A stretch of DNA of 64,000 bases, from NCBI GenBank assembly GCA_003258795.1, contig QHMH01000013.1:1-64000 (forward strand), read 5' to 3'. Every line of letters starts with the position of its first letter. Within the stretch, counting starts at the first letter, position 1. The notes under the pieces were generated by a model, which worked only from the letters and a program-made list of their open reading frames with translations, searched no databases and was not told the origin of the DNA. The position numbers were made by a program, and so were the translations under genes. This document shows positions 1 through 9,181 of this stretch, piece after piece. This DNA comes from Candidatus Melainabacteria bacterium (lineage in GTDB: Bacteria > Cyanobacteriota > Vampirovibrionia > Gastranaerophilales > Gastranaerophilaceae).

Positions 1-150
1 CATGGAGTTGCATCGTCAAAGAGTTGCTCATTCAAAACAACAGATGCTCTTGGAGATTGCAAACTTGATGATAAAGGAACAAGTTGTGGAGCATGGGCTA
101 TCATAAATGACAACATGATGTACTTAGATGATAAAGAAGTTACATGGTAA
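1..150 (+). CDS. C-terminal end of a pilin-like (pseudopilin) protein, partial
   Basis: An open frame runs from the window edge to a TAA at 148-150 and encodes 49 residues. It is rich in small and polar residues, has three cysteines and ends in a C-G-A-W-x-I pattern followed by an acidic tail. This resembles the tails of type IV pilin/type II pseudopilin-like proteins common in Gastranaerophilales, where a cysteine pair closes the C-terminal loop. The N-terminal prepilin signal would lie outside the window, so the assignment rests on style alone. A strong terminator follows directly, so this gene ends its transcript. Confidence 0.4.
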   Translation, partial: HGVASSKSCSFKTTDALGDCKLDDKGTSCGAWAIINDNMMYLDDKEVTW

Positions 151-163
151 AAAATAGGTTAAG

Positions 164-196
164 GCGACTCTGAAGAATCTTCAGAGTCGCTTTATT
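164..196 (+). terminator. Rho-independent terminator
   Basis: A perfect 12-bp stem (GCGACTCTGAAG with its complement, loop AAT) is followed by a T-rich tract. It sits 13 bases after the stop of the pilin-like gene and separates it from the promoter of the phospholipase-D-like gene. Confidence 0.9.
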
Positions 197-279
197 ATTG
201 GGAAAAATACTTCTGTATTATAAAAATATTACGTTTATAGTACTGTGTAAACTTTTGTTAAAATTTTGCAAAATACATG

Positions 280-309
280 TTGAATAACTTTTCTCACGGG
301 TTTTATAAT
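280..309 (+). promoter_or_regulatory. Sigma-70-type promoter for the PLD-like gene
   Basis: TTGAAT and TATAAT are separated by 18 bases. Transcription would begin near 316, giving a leader of roughly 45 bases before the ATG at 362. A second TATTAT-like box lies at 319-324. Confidence 0.5.
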
Positions 310-361
310 TTACATAAGTATTATAAAGAAATGGGTGTGTGTAGTGATCAATTTATTGGGA

Positions 362-2470
362 ATGAACTCTGTTGAAGGTTCAGATAGGTTAAGAAATCGT
401 TTTATTAGTTTTGCAGGAGTTCAAAAAACAGCTCAAAAAGCAGCAAATCAAGTTTTTAGAAATCCAATCATGCCAACAGGTAATGGTCCATTTGATGTTT
501 TGTCAAATATTTCTGCAAATTTGGTTGATGAAATAGAAAAAAGAGCCTACAAAGCTGGTATGTCTACAACTGAATGGTTAAAGACATATTTGAAACTTGA
601 CCTTAAACCAAAAGTTATGGCAGTTGCAAGTAAGAGTGCAGTTGTTGGTAACGCAAGAGTTACTACATTGATTGATGGTCAACAATATTTTAAAAAGGCT
701 TTAGAATTTGTTAAGGGTGCTGAAAAGTCAATCCAAGTTGAAATGTTTGAATTCCAAAACCTTTCTGTTGACGGTAAATATTGGGCACAAAATGGTGCTG
801 ATAAAGTTCCAGGTTCAAAAGAACAGCAACAATTGTTGTGGAACATCATTAAGAAAAAAGAAGCAAATCCAGATATGAAGATTCAAATTATTTTGGACTC
901 TCACAAATGGTATATCGACGGTAAAGGAAACCACACAAAACACTTTGGTAACCAAGACATGATTAGATTCTTGAAAGAAAAAGGTATTGATGTTGTTCCT
1001 TATCCAAAAGCTTCTCAACAAGGTGCTGCTCTCCAACACATTAAATTAGTTATCGTTGATGGTAAAAAAGCTTTGGTTGGTGGTATGAACTGGGGTACTC
1101 ACTCAACAGCAAACCATGACGGTTCAGTTGCAATTGAAACATTGCCAAATAAAATGAACAGTGAGGTAGACAACCTTATGGCTGAACATTTTAACCCAGA
1201 CTGGAAATTCTCTTGGCAAAGAATTGGAGAAACAGATTTTGTAGCAGGTCCTCTTAACAAAGAACAACAAGCATTATATAAAGGTAAAGATAAAGAAATT
1301 AAACAAGAATGCGTTGATTATTATAATCTCTTGAGCGAGTTTTTCTGCACAGAAGAAGCAAAAAATCGTTACAAAGATGGTAAACTTGATTTAATCAAAC
1401 CGCATCCAATGACAACTCCAACTATCAAGGTATTGGGTACTAAACCAAGAGAACTTGCTTTAGTTGGCGAAAAGGGTATGGAATCTTCTCGTGATTACCT
1501 TATGGACAAGATTAAAACTTGTAAGAAAATCAGAGGTGAATTGTTTGTATTAACTGACAAGGAACTTGTTAAAACAATTATTGACAGATACAAAAAAGGC
1601 GAACTTGATGCTAAATTCATCATCGAAGCAAGTATAAAACAACAATTCCCTTATTGTGAAAATGCATTTGACGAATTGCAAGAAGCAGGAGTTCCTGTAA
1701 GAGTTTATAAGGCAGATAAAGAAACAAATCAAAGAATGCACGCAAAATGGGCAGTATTCGATAACAAAGAAGTAATGATTGGTTCTACAAACTGGTCTTC
1801 TCAAGGTTTAAACCAAAACCTTTCAACTGGTAGAAGAAGTGATTATAAACTTGCAACTGCAGAAATTGATTCAAGAATCGTAGAATCATTCAACCAAGTT
1901 AGAGCCAACGAAGAAAAACTTAGTCTTTCTGCAATTGATTGGGATGGTTCTGAAACAGCTTATGATCAATTAAAAAATAGAAGAAAAATCTTGAAAAATG
2001 CATATAATTCTTTGAAAAAAACAGGTTATGCAAACTTTGAACTTGATGACAAGCAATATGAAATTATGAATTCTTCAAGACAAATTGTTGTTAAAAACAA
2101 AGAAGGCGTTGCAAAAGATTTTGAATATGATAGCAAAAATGGTAAAGATCCATTGTCAGAATTAAGAACTGTTCTCGGATACTATGCAATCATTCAAAGA
2201 AGACAGTTGTCAAAACAAAAATTTGCAAGAGGAAACAACGAAATTTCAGTAGCTTTTGAATCTCCAAGTCTTGCTAAAAACGTATTCATCAAACAATTTG
2301 ATATGGACTGGGATTATTCAGAATCTAAATATGAAAAACTCAAAAATAACGTTATCCCAATTAACAGGGGAAATCAAGAGGCTGAAGCTACGGAGAAAGC
2401 AACAAAAAACGAAAATGTAACGAATCCTCAAAAGAAACCACAACCAAAAAAATTAAATCTTAATGTGTAG
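362..2470 (+). CDS. Phospholipase D-like protein with two HKD motifs
   Basis: A protein of about 702 residues in the phospholipase D/cardiolipin synthase/Nuc superfamily. Two HxKxxxxD motifs are visible: QHIKLVIVDG followed by GGMNW near residue 226, and RMHAKWAVFD followed by GSTNW near residue 460. A pair of such motifs normally forms one active site for phosphodiester hydrolysis or transphosphatidylation. There is no clear signal peptide or membrane segment. The N-terminal ~90 residues and the Lys/Pro/Asn-rich tail are unassigned. The start is uncertain: ATG 362 is used here, but in-frame GTG codons at 335 and 344 are possible and no strong ribosome site decides. Its codons are unusually rich in AAC, TTC and GAC, a trait shared with the next gene, which suggests high expression. 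It could be a lipid enzyme or a nuclease; synteny with an exonuclease favours neither firmly. Confidence 0.8.
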   Translation: MNSVEGSDRLRNRFISFAGVQKTAQKAANQVFRNPIMPTGNGPFDVLSNISANLVDEIEKRAYKAGMSTTEWLKTYLKLDLKPKVMAVASKSAVVGNARVTTLIDGQQYFKKALEFVKGAEKSIQVEMFEFQNLSVDGKYWAQNGADKVPGSKEQQQLLWNIIKKKEANPDMKIQIILDSHKWYIDGKGNHTKHFGNQDMIRFLKEKGIDVVPYPKASQQGAALQHIKLVIVDGKKALVGGMNWGTHSTANHDGSVAIETLPNKMNSEVDNLMAEHFNPDWKFSWQRIGETDFVAGPLNKEQQALYKGKDKEIKQECVDYYNLLSEFFCTEEAKNRYKDGKLDLIKPHPMTTPTIKVLGTKPRELALVGEKGMESSRDYLMDKIKTCKKIRGELFVLTDKELVKTIIDRYKKGELDAKFIIEASIKQQFPYCENAFDELQEAGVPVRVYKADKETNQRMHAKWAVFDNKEVMIGSTNWSSQGLNQNLSTGRRSDYKLATAEIDSRIVESFNQVRANEEKLSLSAIDWDGSETAYDQLKNRRKILKNAYNSLKKTGYANFELDDKQYEIMNSSRQIVVKNKEGVAKDFEYDSKNGKDPLSELRTVLGYYAIIQRRQLSKQKFARGNNEISVAFESPSLAKNVFIKQFDMDWDYSESKYEKLKNNVIPINRGNQEAEATEKATKNENVTNPQKKPQPKKLNLNV

Positions 2471-2502
2471 TAAGGAATTTGAAAGTATAACGGGTATAAA
2501 AA

Positions 2503-4224
2503 ATGCAAGTATTATCAATACAAAAAACGGACAAGGTAAATAATTTTAGAACACAAACTATGAGCAGACCTCAATCGATGATGCCTGTTTATCCTCAAAG
2601 AAACGAAATATCTAACGTTTACTACACTCCGTTCCAATTAAAACAACCAAACTTTAAAGGCTTAAGACTTGAAACAAACGTTATCCAGAAAGTAACTGGA
2701 AAACAGTATCAAGGTGCTGGACTTTATACAAAAGCAAAAGATTTCATTGATTTTTTGAAGGTTGGTTACGATAAACTTGCAACAGAACCTTTGGATATTT
2801 TAAAAGCAACTAAAAACGAAATAATTGCTCATAGATTTTCATTAGCGCTTGCAGAAACTTATGCTGAAGGATCAGCGTTTGGAACTCAATGGGTTAAGAG
2901 ATATAATCCAGAAAACAGACGTTCTCCTCTTGCTGTTTCTCACTCATTAAATTCTGAAAATATGAAAGAAAATGTGTATGCAGCTAATTTAGAATATCTA
3001 TATGATTTAAACAAACACAAACATTTGGATGCTCCAATTACTGACAAAAAGGGTAATTTGATTTTAGATGCTGTTGTATTCGATACTGAAACAACAGGTG
3101 CTAATCCAAAAGTTGATAAAATTGTTCAAATAGCGACTTTGCCAATGAAACATGGACAAGTTACAACTCAAGGGGTTTGCGACCAATTGATTAACCCTGA
3201 AATTCCAATGCCTGCAGGTGCAGAAGCTGTTCACGGAATTAGTGATCAAATGGTTAAAGATAAACCAACCATTCACAAATTTATCGAAAAATTCCTTAGT
3301 ACAAGTTTGAATCAAAAAAATGGTGCAATTGTTGTTTATAACTCAAAATTCGATATTCCATTGTTGAATAGAGAAATTAGAGAACATAATATTTATGCAA
3401 GCAAAGACATTAAGGAAAAAGAACTTGCAGAAGTTTTGGACCCATATCTTTTAATCCAAAGAATTCATCCATTCTTGGGTGCAAAGAAAAAATTGAGTTT
3501 CCAATATCACTGGTTATTCTGCAAACCTATGGAAAATGCTCACGATGCTTTGGCTGACGTAACTGGAACTGCTGATGTTTTGAAATATTGTTTATACTAT
3601 TTGAGCGAACACAGAAAAGATAAAACTGTTCCTTTGTCATTAAGAGAAGTTTTAATCTTCCAAAATGGTGGGCACGGTGTTGAAAATATCGATATCCCAC
3701 TTGATGCAAGCAAAAATTACAATAAAAACTTCAAATTTGACCGTTCTTACAGAGCAGAACCTTTAGATGTAGACAACTATTTCCAAGGTTACAAACTTAC
3801 TGCTAAAACAATTGCAAGTCTTGAAAATGAAATTGGTTTAGAAAACGTTAAAAAACTTTTGAATAATTCTAATGGTTTAGTATCAACAGGTTCTAAATCA
3901 GCTCCAGAAACTCAAAAGAATGATAAAAACAGTTTTGTAAATATTTCTTATGTTTTAGCTGACAACTTCAAAAAAGTTTTAGGCTTTGCTGATCTTCAAG
4001 AATACAACGGAAAATCTGTTGAAGAAATTATCGATTTGATTACAGAAAAATCAAAAAGATTTGAACATGAAAAAACTAAAGAAATTTGGCTAAAAAATGT
4101 TGATCCTGATGATATCGCAAAAGGTAATGACTTGCCTGATGATGAAATCGCAAAAAGAGTTATGAAAGAATCAAAACTCGCTAAAGAAAAGGATGCAGCA
4201 AGAGAAGCTAAAAAGAATAAATAA
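2503..4224 (+). CDS. DEDDh 3'-5' exonuclease-domain protein with long flanking regions
   Basis: 573 residues. An exonuclease domain of the DnaQ/RNase T family spans roughly residues 188-365: FDTETTG (D194, E196), NSKFD, and HDALAD (H347, D352) provide the four acidic metal ligands and the general-base histidine. The first ~185 residues hold a disordered Pro/Gln-rich start with a PNFKG motif, and the last ~200 residues form an unassigned, Lys/Glu-rich region. The family removes nucleotides from 3' ends of DNA or RNA; the large extensions mean this is not a plain polymerase epsilon subunit. It begins 32 bases after the PLD-like gene and probably shares its transcript. Codon choice is similarly biased toward C-ending codons. 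Confidence 0.8.
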   Translation: MQVLSIQKTDKVNNFRTQTMSRPQSMMPVYPQRNEISNVYYTPFQLKQPNFKGLRLETNVIQKVTGKQYQGAGLYTKAKDFIDFLKVGYDKLATEPLDILKATKNEIIAHRFSLALAETYAEGSAFGTQWVKRYNPENRRSPLAVSHSLNSENMKENVYAANLEYLYDLNKHKHLDAPITDKKGNLILDAVVFDTETTGANPKVDKIVQIATLPMKHGQVTTQGVCDQLINPEIPMPAGAEAVHGISDQMVKDKPTIHKFIEKFLSTSLNQKNGAIVVYNSKFDIPLLNREIREHNIYASKDIKEKELAEVLDPYLLIQRIHPFLGAKKKLSFQYHWLFCKPMENAHDALADVTGTADVLKYCLYYLSEHRKDKTVPLSLREVLIFQNGGHGVENIDIPLDASKNYNKNFKFDRSYRAEPLDVDNYFQGYKLTAKTIASLENEIGLENVKKLLNNSNGLVSTGSKSAPETQKNDKNSFVNISYVLADNFKKVLGFADLQEYNGKSVEEIIDLITEKSKRFEHEKTKEIWLKNVDPDDIAKGNDLPDDEIAKRVMKESKLAKEKDAAREAKKNK

Positions 4225-4243
4225 TAATTAAGAGAGAAGAAAG

Positions 4244-4930
4244 TTAAGACTTGTTTTGTTTATCAAACAGGTCTTTTCTTTTAGCTTTTGTTCTTTTTAA
4301 ACTGTCTTCATACCTAAATTTTTCTATTTCAGCATGATTTCCACTTAATAACACTTCTGGAACTTCTAAACCTCTGTAAACACGAGGCTTTGTATATTGT
4401 GCATGTTCAAGCAATCCTTTTGAAAAACTATCATTTTGCGCAGATTCAACTTTTCCCAAAGTTCCTTCTATTTTCCTACTTACGGCATCTATTATGCAAA
4501 GGGCAGGTAGTTCTCCGCCAGTTAATACAAAATCGCCAATGGAGATTTCTCTTGGTTGTATTATCGTTCTAATCCTCTCATCGAAACCTTCATAGTGACC
4601 GCAAATTAGTATAATTTGTTCGTATGTAGCAAGCTCATTTGAAAGTTTATCATCAAAAACTTCCCCTTGAGGTGTTAACATTATTGTTATAGCATTTTTT
4701 GATTGTTCTATGCTCTCGTAGGCATCAACAAAAGGTTGAGCTGCTAAAACCATACCTGCTCCACCACCGTATGGAGTATCATCGACTTTTTTGTGTTTAT
4801 CAAGTGTAAAGTCCCTTGGGTTTATTGTTTCCGCTTCAATTATGCCCTTTTCTATTGCACGCTTCAAAATACTTTGTTTGCAATAATTTTCAATCATCTC
4901 TGGAAAAAGTGTTAGGGTTGTAAATTTCAT
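4244..4930 (-). CDS. trmD: tRNA (guanine-37-N1)-methyltransferase
   Basis: 228 residues, the normal TrmD length. It methylates G37 of tRNAs with a G at position 36 using SAM, guarding against frameshifting. The N-terminal MKFTTLTLFPEM, the segment PRDFTLDKHKKVDDTPYGGG, and the trefoil-knot SAM site (ICGHYEGFDER and EISIGDFVLTGGELPA) are all present. The start codon overlaps the rimM stop in an ATGA arrangement, so translation is coupled. The order zinc-ribbon protein, rimM, trmD replaces the common rpsP-KH protein-rimM-trmD-rplS operon. Confidence 0.97.
   Translation of the reverse strand: MKFTTLTLFPEMIENYCKQSILKRAIEKGIIEAETINPRDFTLDKHKKVDDTPYGGGAGMVLAAQPFVDAYESIEQSKNAITIMLTPQGEVFDDKLSNELATYEQIILICGHYEGFDERIRTIIQPREISIGDFVLTGGELPALCIIDAVSRKIEGTLGKVESAQNDSFSKGLLEHAQYTKPRVYRGLEVPEVLLSGNHAEIEKFRYEDSLKRTKAKRKDLFDKQNKS
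4246..4277. terminator. Probable bidirectional terminator between convergent genes
   Basis: An imperfect hairpin (AAGAC-TTGTTTTG against CAAACAG-GTCTTTT) with A-rich and T-rich flanks lies at the meeting point of the exonuclease gene and trmD, inside the last codons of trmD. Confidence 0.5.
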
Positions 4931-5436
4931 TCTATTAATCCCTCAAGATTGTTTATTACAACTTTTTTCTCTGAAAGATTTATTTCAGGAACTAACTCTT
5001 TTACAAATGGAACAAGCGATGTACGTTTTGTTTTGCTTTTTATGCAAAGATAATCATTTACTCCATTGTTTGAAATCCCTGTGACAACACCAATTTTTTC
5101 CCCTTCAAGGTTAACTGCATCAAGCCCTGTAAGATCACTTGTTAAAAATTCATCTTCTGTTAACTTCTCTTTAAGAGAATTTTGCTCTACATACAGCAAA
5201 TCACCCTTAAAAGGAATAAGGTCATTTATTGATGATATTTCTTTAAATTTTATTACTGCAAAGTTTTTTTGAAATCTGCAAGATGTAATGTTTAGTTCCT
5301 TGTATTCGTTTTGATGTTTTACCAAAACTTGTTTGAGATTTGTCAAAAAGTCTTCTTGAGATTTCGAATAGCCGATTTTTGCTTCGCCTTTTATTCCATG
5401 GAAATTTAGTATTTTACCTATTGAAATATATTTCAT
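4927..5436 (-). CDS. rimM: 16S rRNA processing protein RimM
   Basis: 169 residues, typical of RimM, which helps assemble the 30S head by binding S19. The N-terminal ISIGKILNFHGIKGEAKI matches the family signature, and the C-terminal half fits the PRC-barrel. It overlaps the upstream repeat protein and the downstream trmD by four bases each, so the three genes are translationally coupled. Confidence 0.93.
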   Translation of the reverse strand: MKYISIGKILNFHGIKGEAKIGYSKSQEDFLTNLKQVLVKHQNEYKELNITSCRFQKNFAVIKFKEISSINDLIPFKGDLLYVEQNSLKEKLTEDEFLTSDLTGLDAVNLEGEKIGVVTGISNNGVNDYLCIKSKTKRTSLVPFVKELVPEINLSEKKVVINNLEGLIE

Positions 5437-6620
5437 TCTTCTTTGGTTTTTCTTGTTCTTGTCTTTTTAACTTTTTCTGGTTTTTCTTCTTCTGATTTTT
5501 CTTCAGTTTTCTTTGGTTTTTCAGTCTTTTTAGTTCTTGTCTTTTTTTCTTTTACTTCTTTTTTCTCTTCTTTTTCATCAGAAGCAACGACTTTGAACTC
5601 TTCTGGAGCATCAGGTCTATTTGGATTCCATCTATCAAGTCCGAGTTTTGCTCTTATAAGACCTATGCCTACGTGAACTCTCCATTCGTCCATTTTTAAT
5701 TGTGCTGCAATGATTTTGTGGCAACCAATTGGAGGTAATGGCAATAGTGGTTCATACAAACTTTGAATTGCAAGCATTTGATCTGGGGATATTGCAAGTT
5801 TTCTTTTTGGGTATGGCAATTTTGGCAGCATCATCTTTTGACGTACCAAATTTATGCCAAAAAATACTTTTCTTGGTTCAAGTCCAATTTTTTCACCAAT
5901 TACCTCGTGTGCATCTGGATTTGGTAATGGTAGCATTTGCTTGTACAACAATTCAATTTGTTCAAGTTGCTCTCTATTTATGAGCAAAGTTTTTTGAGGT
6001 TGTCTTGCTCTTGGAGCTTGTGGTCTACGAGGTCTTGAAAAAGAAGGTCTTCTTGAGCCTTGTGAGTATCCACCTTGAGGGTATCTGTCATTATTTTGAG
6101 AATATCCCCCTCTTCTTTGTCCTTGAGAATAGTTTCCTGCTCTATCATATCTTGAGCCTTGTGAGTATCCACCTTGAGAATATCTGTCATTATTTTGAGA
6201 GTAGCCCCCTCTTCTTTGTCCTTGAGAGTAATTTCCTGCTCTATCATATCTTGAGCCCTGTGAATATCCACCTTGAGAATACCTGTCATTATTTTGAGAG
6301 TAGCCCCCTCTTCTTTGTCCTTGAGAATAGTTTCCTGCTCTATCATATCTTGAGCCTTGCGAATATCCTCCTTGAGAATACCTGTCATTATTTTGTGAAT
6401 AACCGCCTTGAGAGTACCTGTCGTTATATCTTCCCGCACTCTGTCTTTCATCCGTCTCATTTGATGATGAATAGCTACTATAGAACTGTTGTTGCGGTTG
6501 CTGATTAGATTCTTCTGTGCCTTCTTTTCTTTCAGGATACAAACAATCAGGGCAAATAACTCTTTTAGGGTTTTTTGTTTCAAACTCCTTACCGCATTTG
6601 GTACATTTGTTTACATACAT
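5433..6620 (-). CDS. Zinc-ribbon protein with Tyr/Ser/Gln/Gly repeats, first gene of the rimM-trmD operon
   Basis: 395 residues in four parts. Residues 6-26 form a CxxC...CxxC zinc ribbon. Residues ~64-190 are low-complexity, with three near-identical 33-residue repeats (74-172) rich in YSQGG and RYDR. Residues ~205-325 contain two related ~50-residue modules, each with an LLPLP or MLPLP core, a following H-x-[IV]-I and a GI-x-L-[IV]-R-x-K segment. The tail (~330-395) is almost entirely Lys, Glu, Thr and Arg. The aromatic/Gly/Arg repeat resembles RNA-binding or phase-separating linkers. Its place directly before rimM and trmD, where a KH RNA-binding protein often sits, suggests an RNA or ribosome role. 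Function unknown. Confidence 0.75.
   Translation of the reverse strand: MYVNKCTKCGKEFETKNPKRVICPDCLYPERKEGTEESNQQPQQQFYSSYSSSNETDERQSAGRYNDRYSQGGYSQNNDRYSQGGYSQGSRYDRAGNYSQGQRRGGYSQNNDRYSQGGYSQGSRYDRAGNYSQGQRRGGYSQNNDRYSQGGYSQGSRYDRAGNYSQGQRRGGYSQNNDRYPQGGYSQGSRRPSFSRPRRPQAPRARQPQKTLLINREQLEQIELLYKQMLPLPNPDAHEVIGEKIGLEPRKVFFGINLVRQKMMLPKLPYPKRKLAISPDQMLAIQSLYEPLLPLPPIGCHKIIAAQLKMDEWRVHVGIGLIRAKLGLDRWNPNRPDAPEEFKVVASDEKEEKKEVKEKKTRTKKTEKPKKTEEKSEEEKPEKVKKTRTRKTKEE
6051..6401 (-). repeat. In-frame 99-bp tandem repeat, three full copies plus a partial copy
   Basis: Each unit is 33 codons long (period 99 bp). Three complete copies fill 6105-6401 and a partial copy runs to about 6051. The copies differ by only a few mostly synonymous bases, so the array is recent or kept uniform by recombination. 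Copy number is expected to vary between strains. Confidence 0.9.
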
Positions 6621-6749
6621 ATTTTCTGCCTCTTTATGGGGAACTCCTAACCTTTAAAACTAAAAATAAATTTCTCTCTTTTGTACGATATACTAAAATT
6701 TTAAACAAGTTTATAAAAAACTTCCTTGTGTATTTTAACAGATTTTTAA

Positions 6750-7187
6750 TTATTTTTCAACCATGAATGTTACAGGTCCTGAATTTATAAGTGAAATATC
6801 CATCATTGCTTGGAATTTCCCAGTCTTTACAGGTTTTCCGTATGTAGATAATTCAGTTACAAAATCTTCATACAATGCTTTTGCAATATCTGGTGATGCA
6901 GCTTTGTCAAAGCTTGGTCTTGTACCTTTTTTACAATCGCCTGCAAGGGTAAATTGGGATACAACCAAAAATTCCCCATTTACTTCGGATATAGATTTAT
7001 TCATCTTCTCATTATCGTCTTCAAAAATTCTTAAAGATGTGAGCTTTTTTGCAAGTTTTGATGAATTCTCTTTTGTATCACCTTTTTCTACACACAACAA
7101 AACAAGAATTCCAAATCCAATTTCTGAATACAATTCATTATCAATAAAAACTTCTGCTTTTTTAACTCTTTGTATTAGTGCTTTCAT
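6750..7187 (-). CDS. dtd: D-aminoacyl-tRNA deacylase
   Basis: 145 residues, standard DTD length. It hydrolyses D-amino acids (and misloaded glycine) from tRNA. The two signature loops, SQFTLAGD and NSGPVTFM, which form the cross-subunit active site of the dimer, are both present. The start lies 26 bases inside the end of rlmN, so it is the last gene of the thrB-rlmN-dtd transcript. Confidence 0.96.
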   Translation of the reverse strand: MKALIQRVKKAEVFIDNELYSEIGFGILVLLCVEKGDTKENSSKLAKKLTSLRIFEDDNEKMNKSISEVNGEFLVVSQFTLAGDCKKGTRPSFDKAASPDIAKALYEDFVTELSTYGKPVKTGKFQAMMDISLINSGPVTFMVEK

Positions 7188-8208
7188 TTTTGTATTTTCC
7201 GTTTAATTGTCCACAAGCGGCATCAATATCAGCTCCTCTTTCAAGTCTTATTGTAACCTTTTTATTTGCCTGTTCAAGAAGGTATTTAAATTTCATCACA
7301 GAACTTTTTAGAGGTTTTTTAAACATCTTGTTTTCTACACTGTTGTAAGGAATTAAATTGATGTTACACTTTAAATCCTTAAGATATTCTACTGCTTTCT
7401 TCGCCATTTGAGGAGTATCTGTTAAATCCTTTATTAACAAGTACTCTATCGTAATTCTTCTTCCCGTTAGCTCTATGTAGTTTTTTAATGATTTTTTTAA
7501 TTCTGTCAATGGAAATTTATTCTCAATTGGCATAATTTCTTTTCTCACTGAAGAATCTGCACAATGAAGTGAAAGTGCTAATGTAGATTGAAGATTTAAT
7601 TCTGCAAGTTCATTTATTTTTGGTGCAATCCCACTCGTTGAGATAGTAATTCTTCTTGCTCCAATTTGAAAATCAATGTTAAAAATATCAAGAGCCTCGA
7701 GTACATTTTTTAAATTTAAAAGAGGTTCTCCCTGACCCATAAAAACAACATTTGTAACCTTAAGTCCAGTATCTCTTTGTATTGTCAAAACTTGGTCAAC
7801 AATTTCTGTAGCAGTTAAATTTCTTACAAACCCATTTGCTCCTGTTGCACAAAATCTACAATTTACTGGGCATCCGATTTGTGAGCTGACACAAGCTGTT
7901 AAATTCGCCCTATTATCAAATCTCATCAAAACTGTTTCTACTCTATTTTGATCAGGAAATTCCAATAAATATTTTATAGTTCCATCTTTAGAAATTTGTT
8001 TTTTTACAATTTTTGTGTTAGAAACAACAGCAATTTCAGAAAGTTCATTTCTGAAACTCTTTGATAAATCTGTCATTTCTTGAATATCAGATACTGATTT
8101 TAAATAAATCTGATTATGAATTTGTCTTGCTCTAAATGGAGAAACTTTTAATTCCATTGCAAGTTCGTCAAAATCTTTTTGTCTTAATCCAGTTAAAACT
8201 CTTTTCAT
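7162..8208 (-). CDS. rlmN: Dual-specificity 23S rRNA/tRNA adenine-C2 methyltransferase RlmN
   Basis: 348 residues. A radical SAM enzyme that methylates C2 of A2503 in 23S rRNA and A37 of some tRNAs. The CxxxCxxC cluster motif is seen as CPVNCRFCATG. The two mechanistic cysteines are likely those in CVSSQIG and in DAACGQL near the C-terminus. It lies 7 bases downstream of thrB. Confidence 0.95.
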   Translation of the reverse strand: MKRVLTGLRQKDFDELAMELKVSPFRARQIHNQIYLKSVSDIQEMTDLSKSFRNELSEIAVVSNTKIVKKQISKDGTIKYLLEFPDQNRVETVLMRFDNRANLTACVSSQIGCPVNCRFCATGANGFVRNLTATEIVDQVLTIQRDTGLKVTNVVFMGQGEPLLNLKNVLEALDIFNIDFQIGARRITISTSGIAPKINELAELNLQSTLALSLHCADSSVRKEIMPIENKFPLTELKKSLKNYIELTGRRITIEYLLIKDLTDTPQMAKKAVEYLKDLKCNINLIPYNSVENKMFKKPLKSSVMKFKYLLEQANKKVTIRLERGADIDAACGQLNGKYKNESTNTKS

Positions 8209-8215
8209 AAAAACA

Positions 8216-9160
8216 TTACACGCTTTCGATTATCTCTGCACCTTTTTCTTCTGGTTTTACCGTGTAAATAGAAGTTTTAACATTATAATTTGCCCAGTTT
8301 TCAGTGACAATTGATTTTATTTTTTCAATGTTGTTCTTTTGTGACACAACAAGAATTGCAGGTCCTGCACCACTTAATGTACATCCAATAACATTTTCTT
8401 CATGTTTCAGTGCCGATACAATATCTTCAAGTCCTGGAACAAGTTTTGCTCTATATGGTTGATGAAGTCTATCTTGAAGTGCAAGCTTCATCAAATCTGC
8501 ATCATGTGTGTATAAAGCTTCAACAAACATCGCAGTTCTTCTTGAATCGAAAATTGCATCTTGCATAGGAACTTCGCTTGGTAACACAGAACGAGAAATT
8601 TCCGTCACAAGCTCATAATCTGGAATAAATATGGTCAAATGCCATTCTTCTGGCCATTGCATCTTTCTATAAAAAACACTTCCATCATCTTCAATAGAGG
8701 ATAAAACAAGTCCGCCAGTGAATGCTGGTGTAACGTTGTCTGGATGTCCTTCTATTTCAGCAGCAATTGACAAAAGGGCTGCTTCATCTGCAGGTTTATT
8801 CAAAAGTTCGTTTGCTGCAATCAAACCACCAACAATGACCGATGCAGAACTTCCCAAACCTTTAGCTATTGGTATACTTGACTTGATAGTTATTTTTAAT
8901 TCACTTGGTGCTTGTCCAATTGAATTGTAAAGCATTTCTATCGCTTTATAGGCAATATTGTTTTCATCGGTTGGAAGATGCTCGGTTATAAACATATCAT
9001 TGTTTTGAAATTCAGGTACGATATTTAATTCTACTCCCGTTCCAGGAAGAACAGTTTCCTCCAATGTTACTATATTGTATATCGGCAACGCCATGCCAAA
9101 ACAATCAAATCCAGAACCAAAGTTTGCGGTTGTTGCAGGTACTTTAACTGATACTTTCAT
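8216..9160 (-). CDS. thrB: Homoserine kinase
   Basis: 314 residues of the GHMP kinase family, phosphorylating homoserine in threonine synthesis. The ATP-binding GHMP motif PIAKGLGSSAS is clear, as are the N-terminal VPATTANFGSGFDCFG and the late CTLSGAGPAILV segments typical of ThrB. Length is normal. It is the first gene of a transcript with rlmN and dtd, preceded by a TGAGG ribosome site. No other threonine genes are in the window. Confidence 0.95.
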   Translation of the reverse strand: MKVSVKVPATTANFGSGFDCFGMALPIYNIVTLEETVLPGTGVELNIVPEFQNNDMFITEHLPTDENNIAYKAIEMLYNSIGQAPSELKITIKSSIPIAKGLGSSASVIVGGLIAANELLNKPADEAALLSIAAEIEGHPDNVTPAFTGGLVLSSIEDDGSVFYRKMQWPEEWHLTIFIPDYELVTEISRSVLPSEVPMQDAIFDSRRTAMFVEALYTHDADLMKLALQDRLHQPYRAKLVPGLEDIVSALKHEENVIGCTLSGAGPAILVVSQKNNIEKIKSIVTENWANYNVKTSIYTVKPEEKGAEIIESV

Positions 9161-9181
9161 AAAAACCTCATTTTTTGCTAC

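Noticed and set aside
6051..6401. Regular repeats that might be a CRISPR array
   Set aside because: The period is 99 bp with no variable spacers and the repeats keep an open reading frame in a zinc-ribbon protein.
5978..6583. Long frames on both strands across the repeat region
   Set aside because: They are shadows caused by the regular repeat; the zinc-ribbon protein frame explains the sequence and is coupled to rimM.
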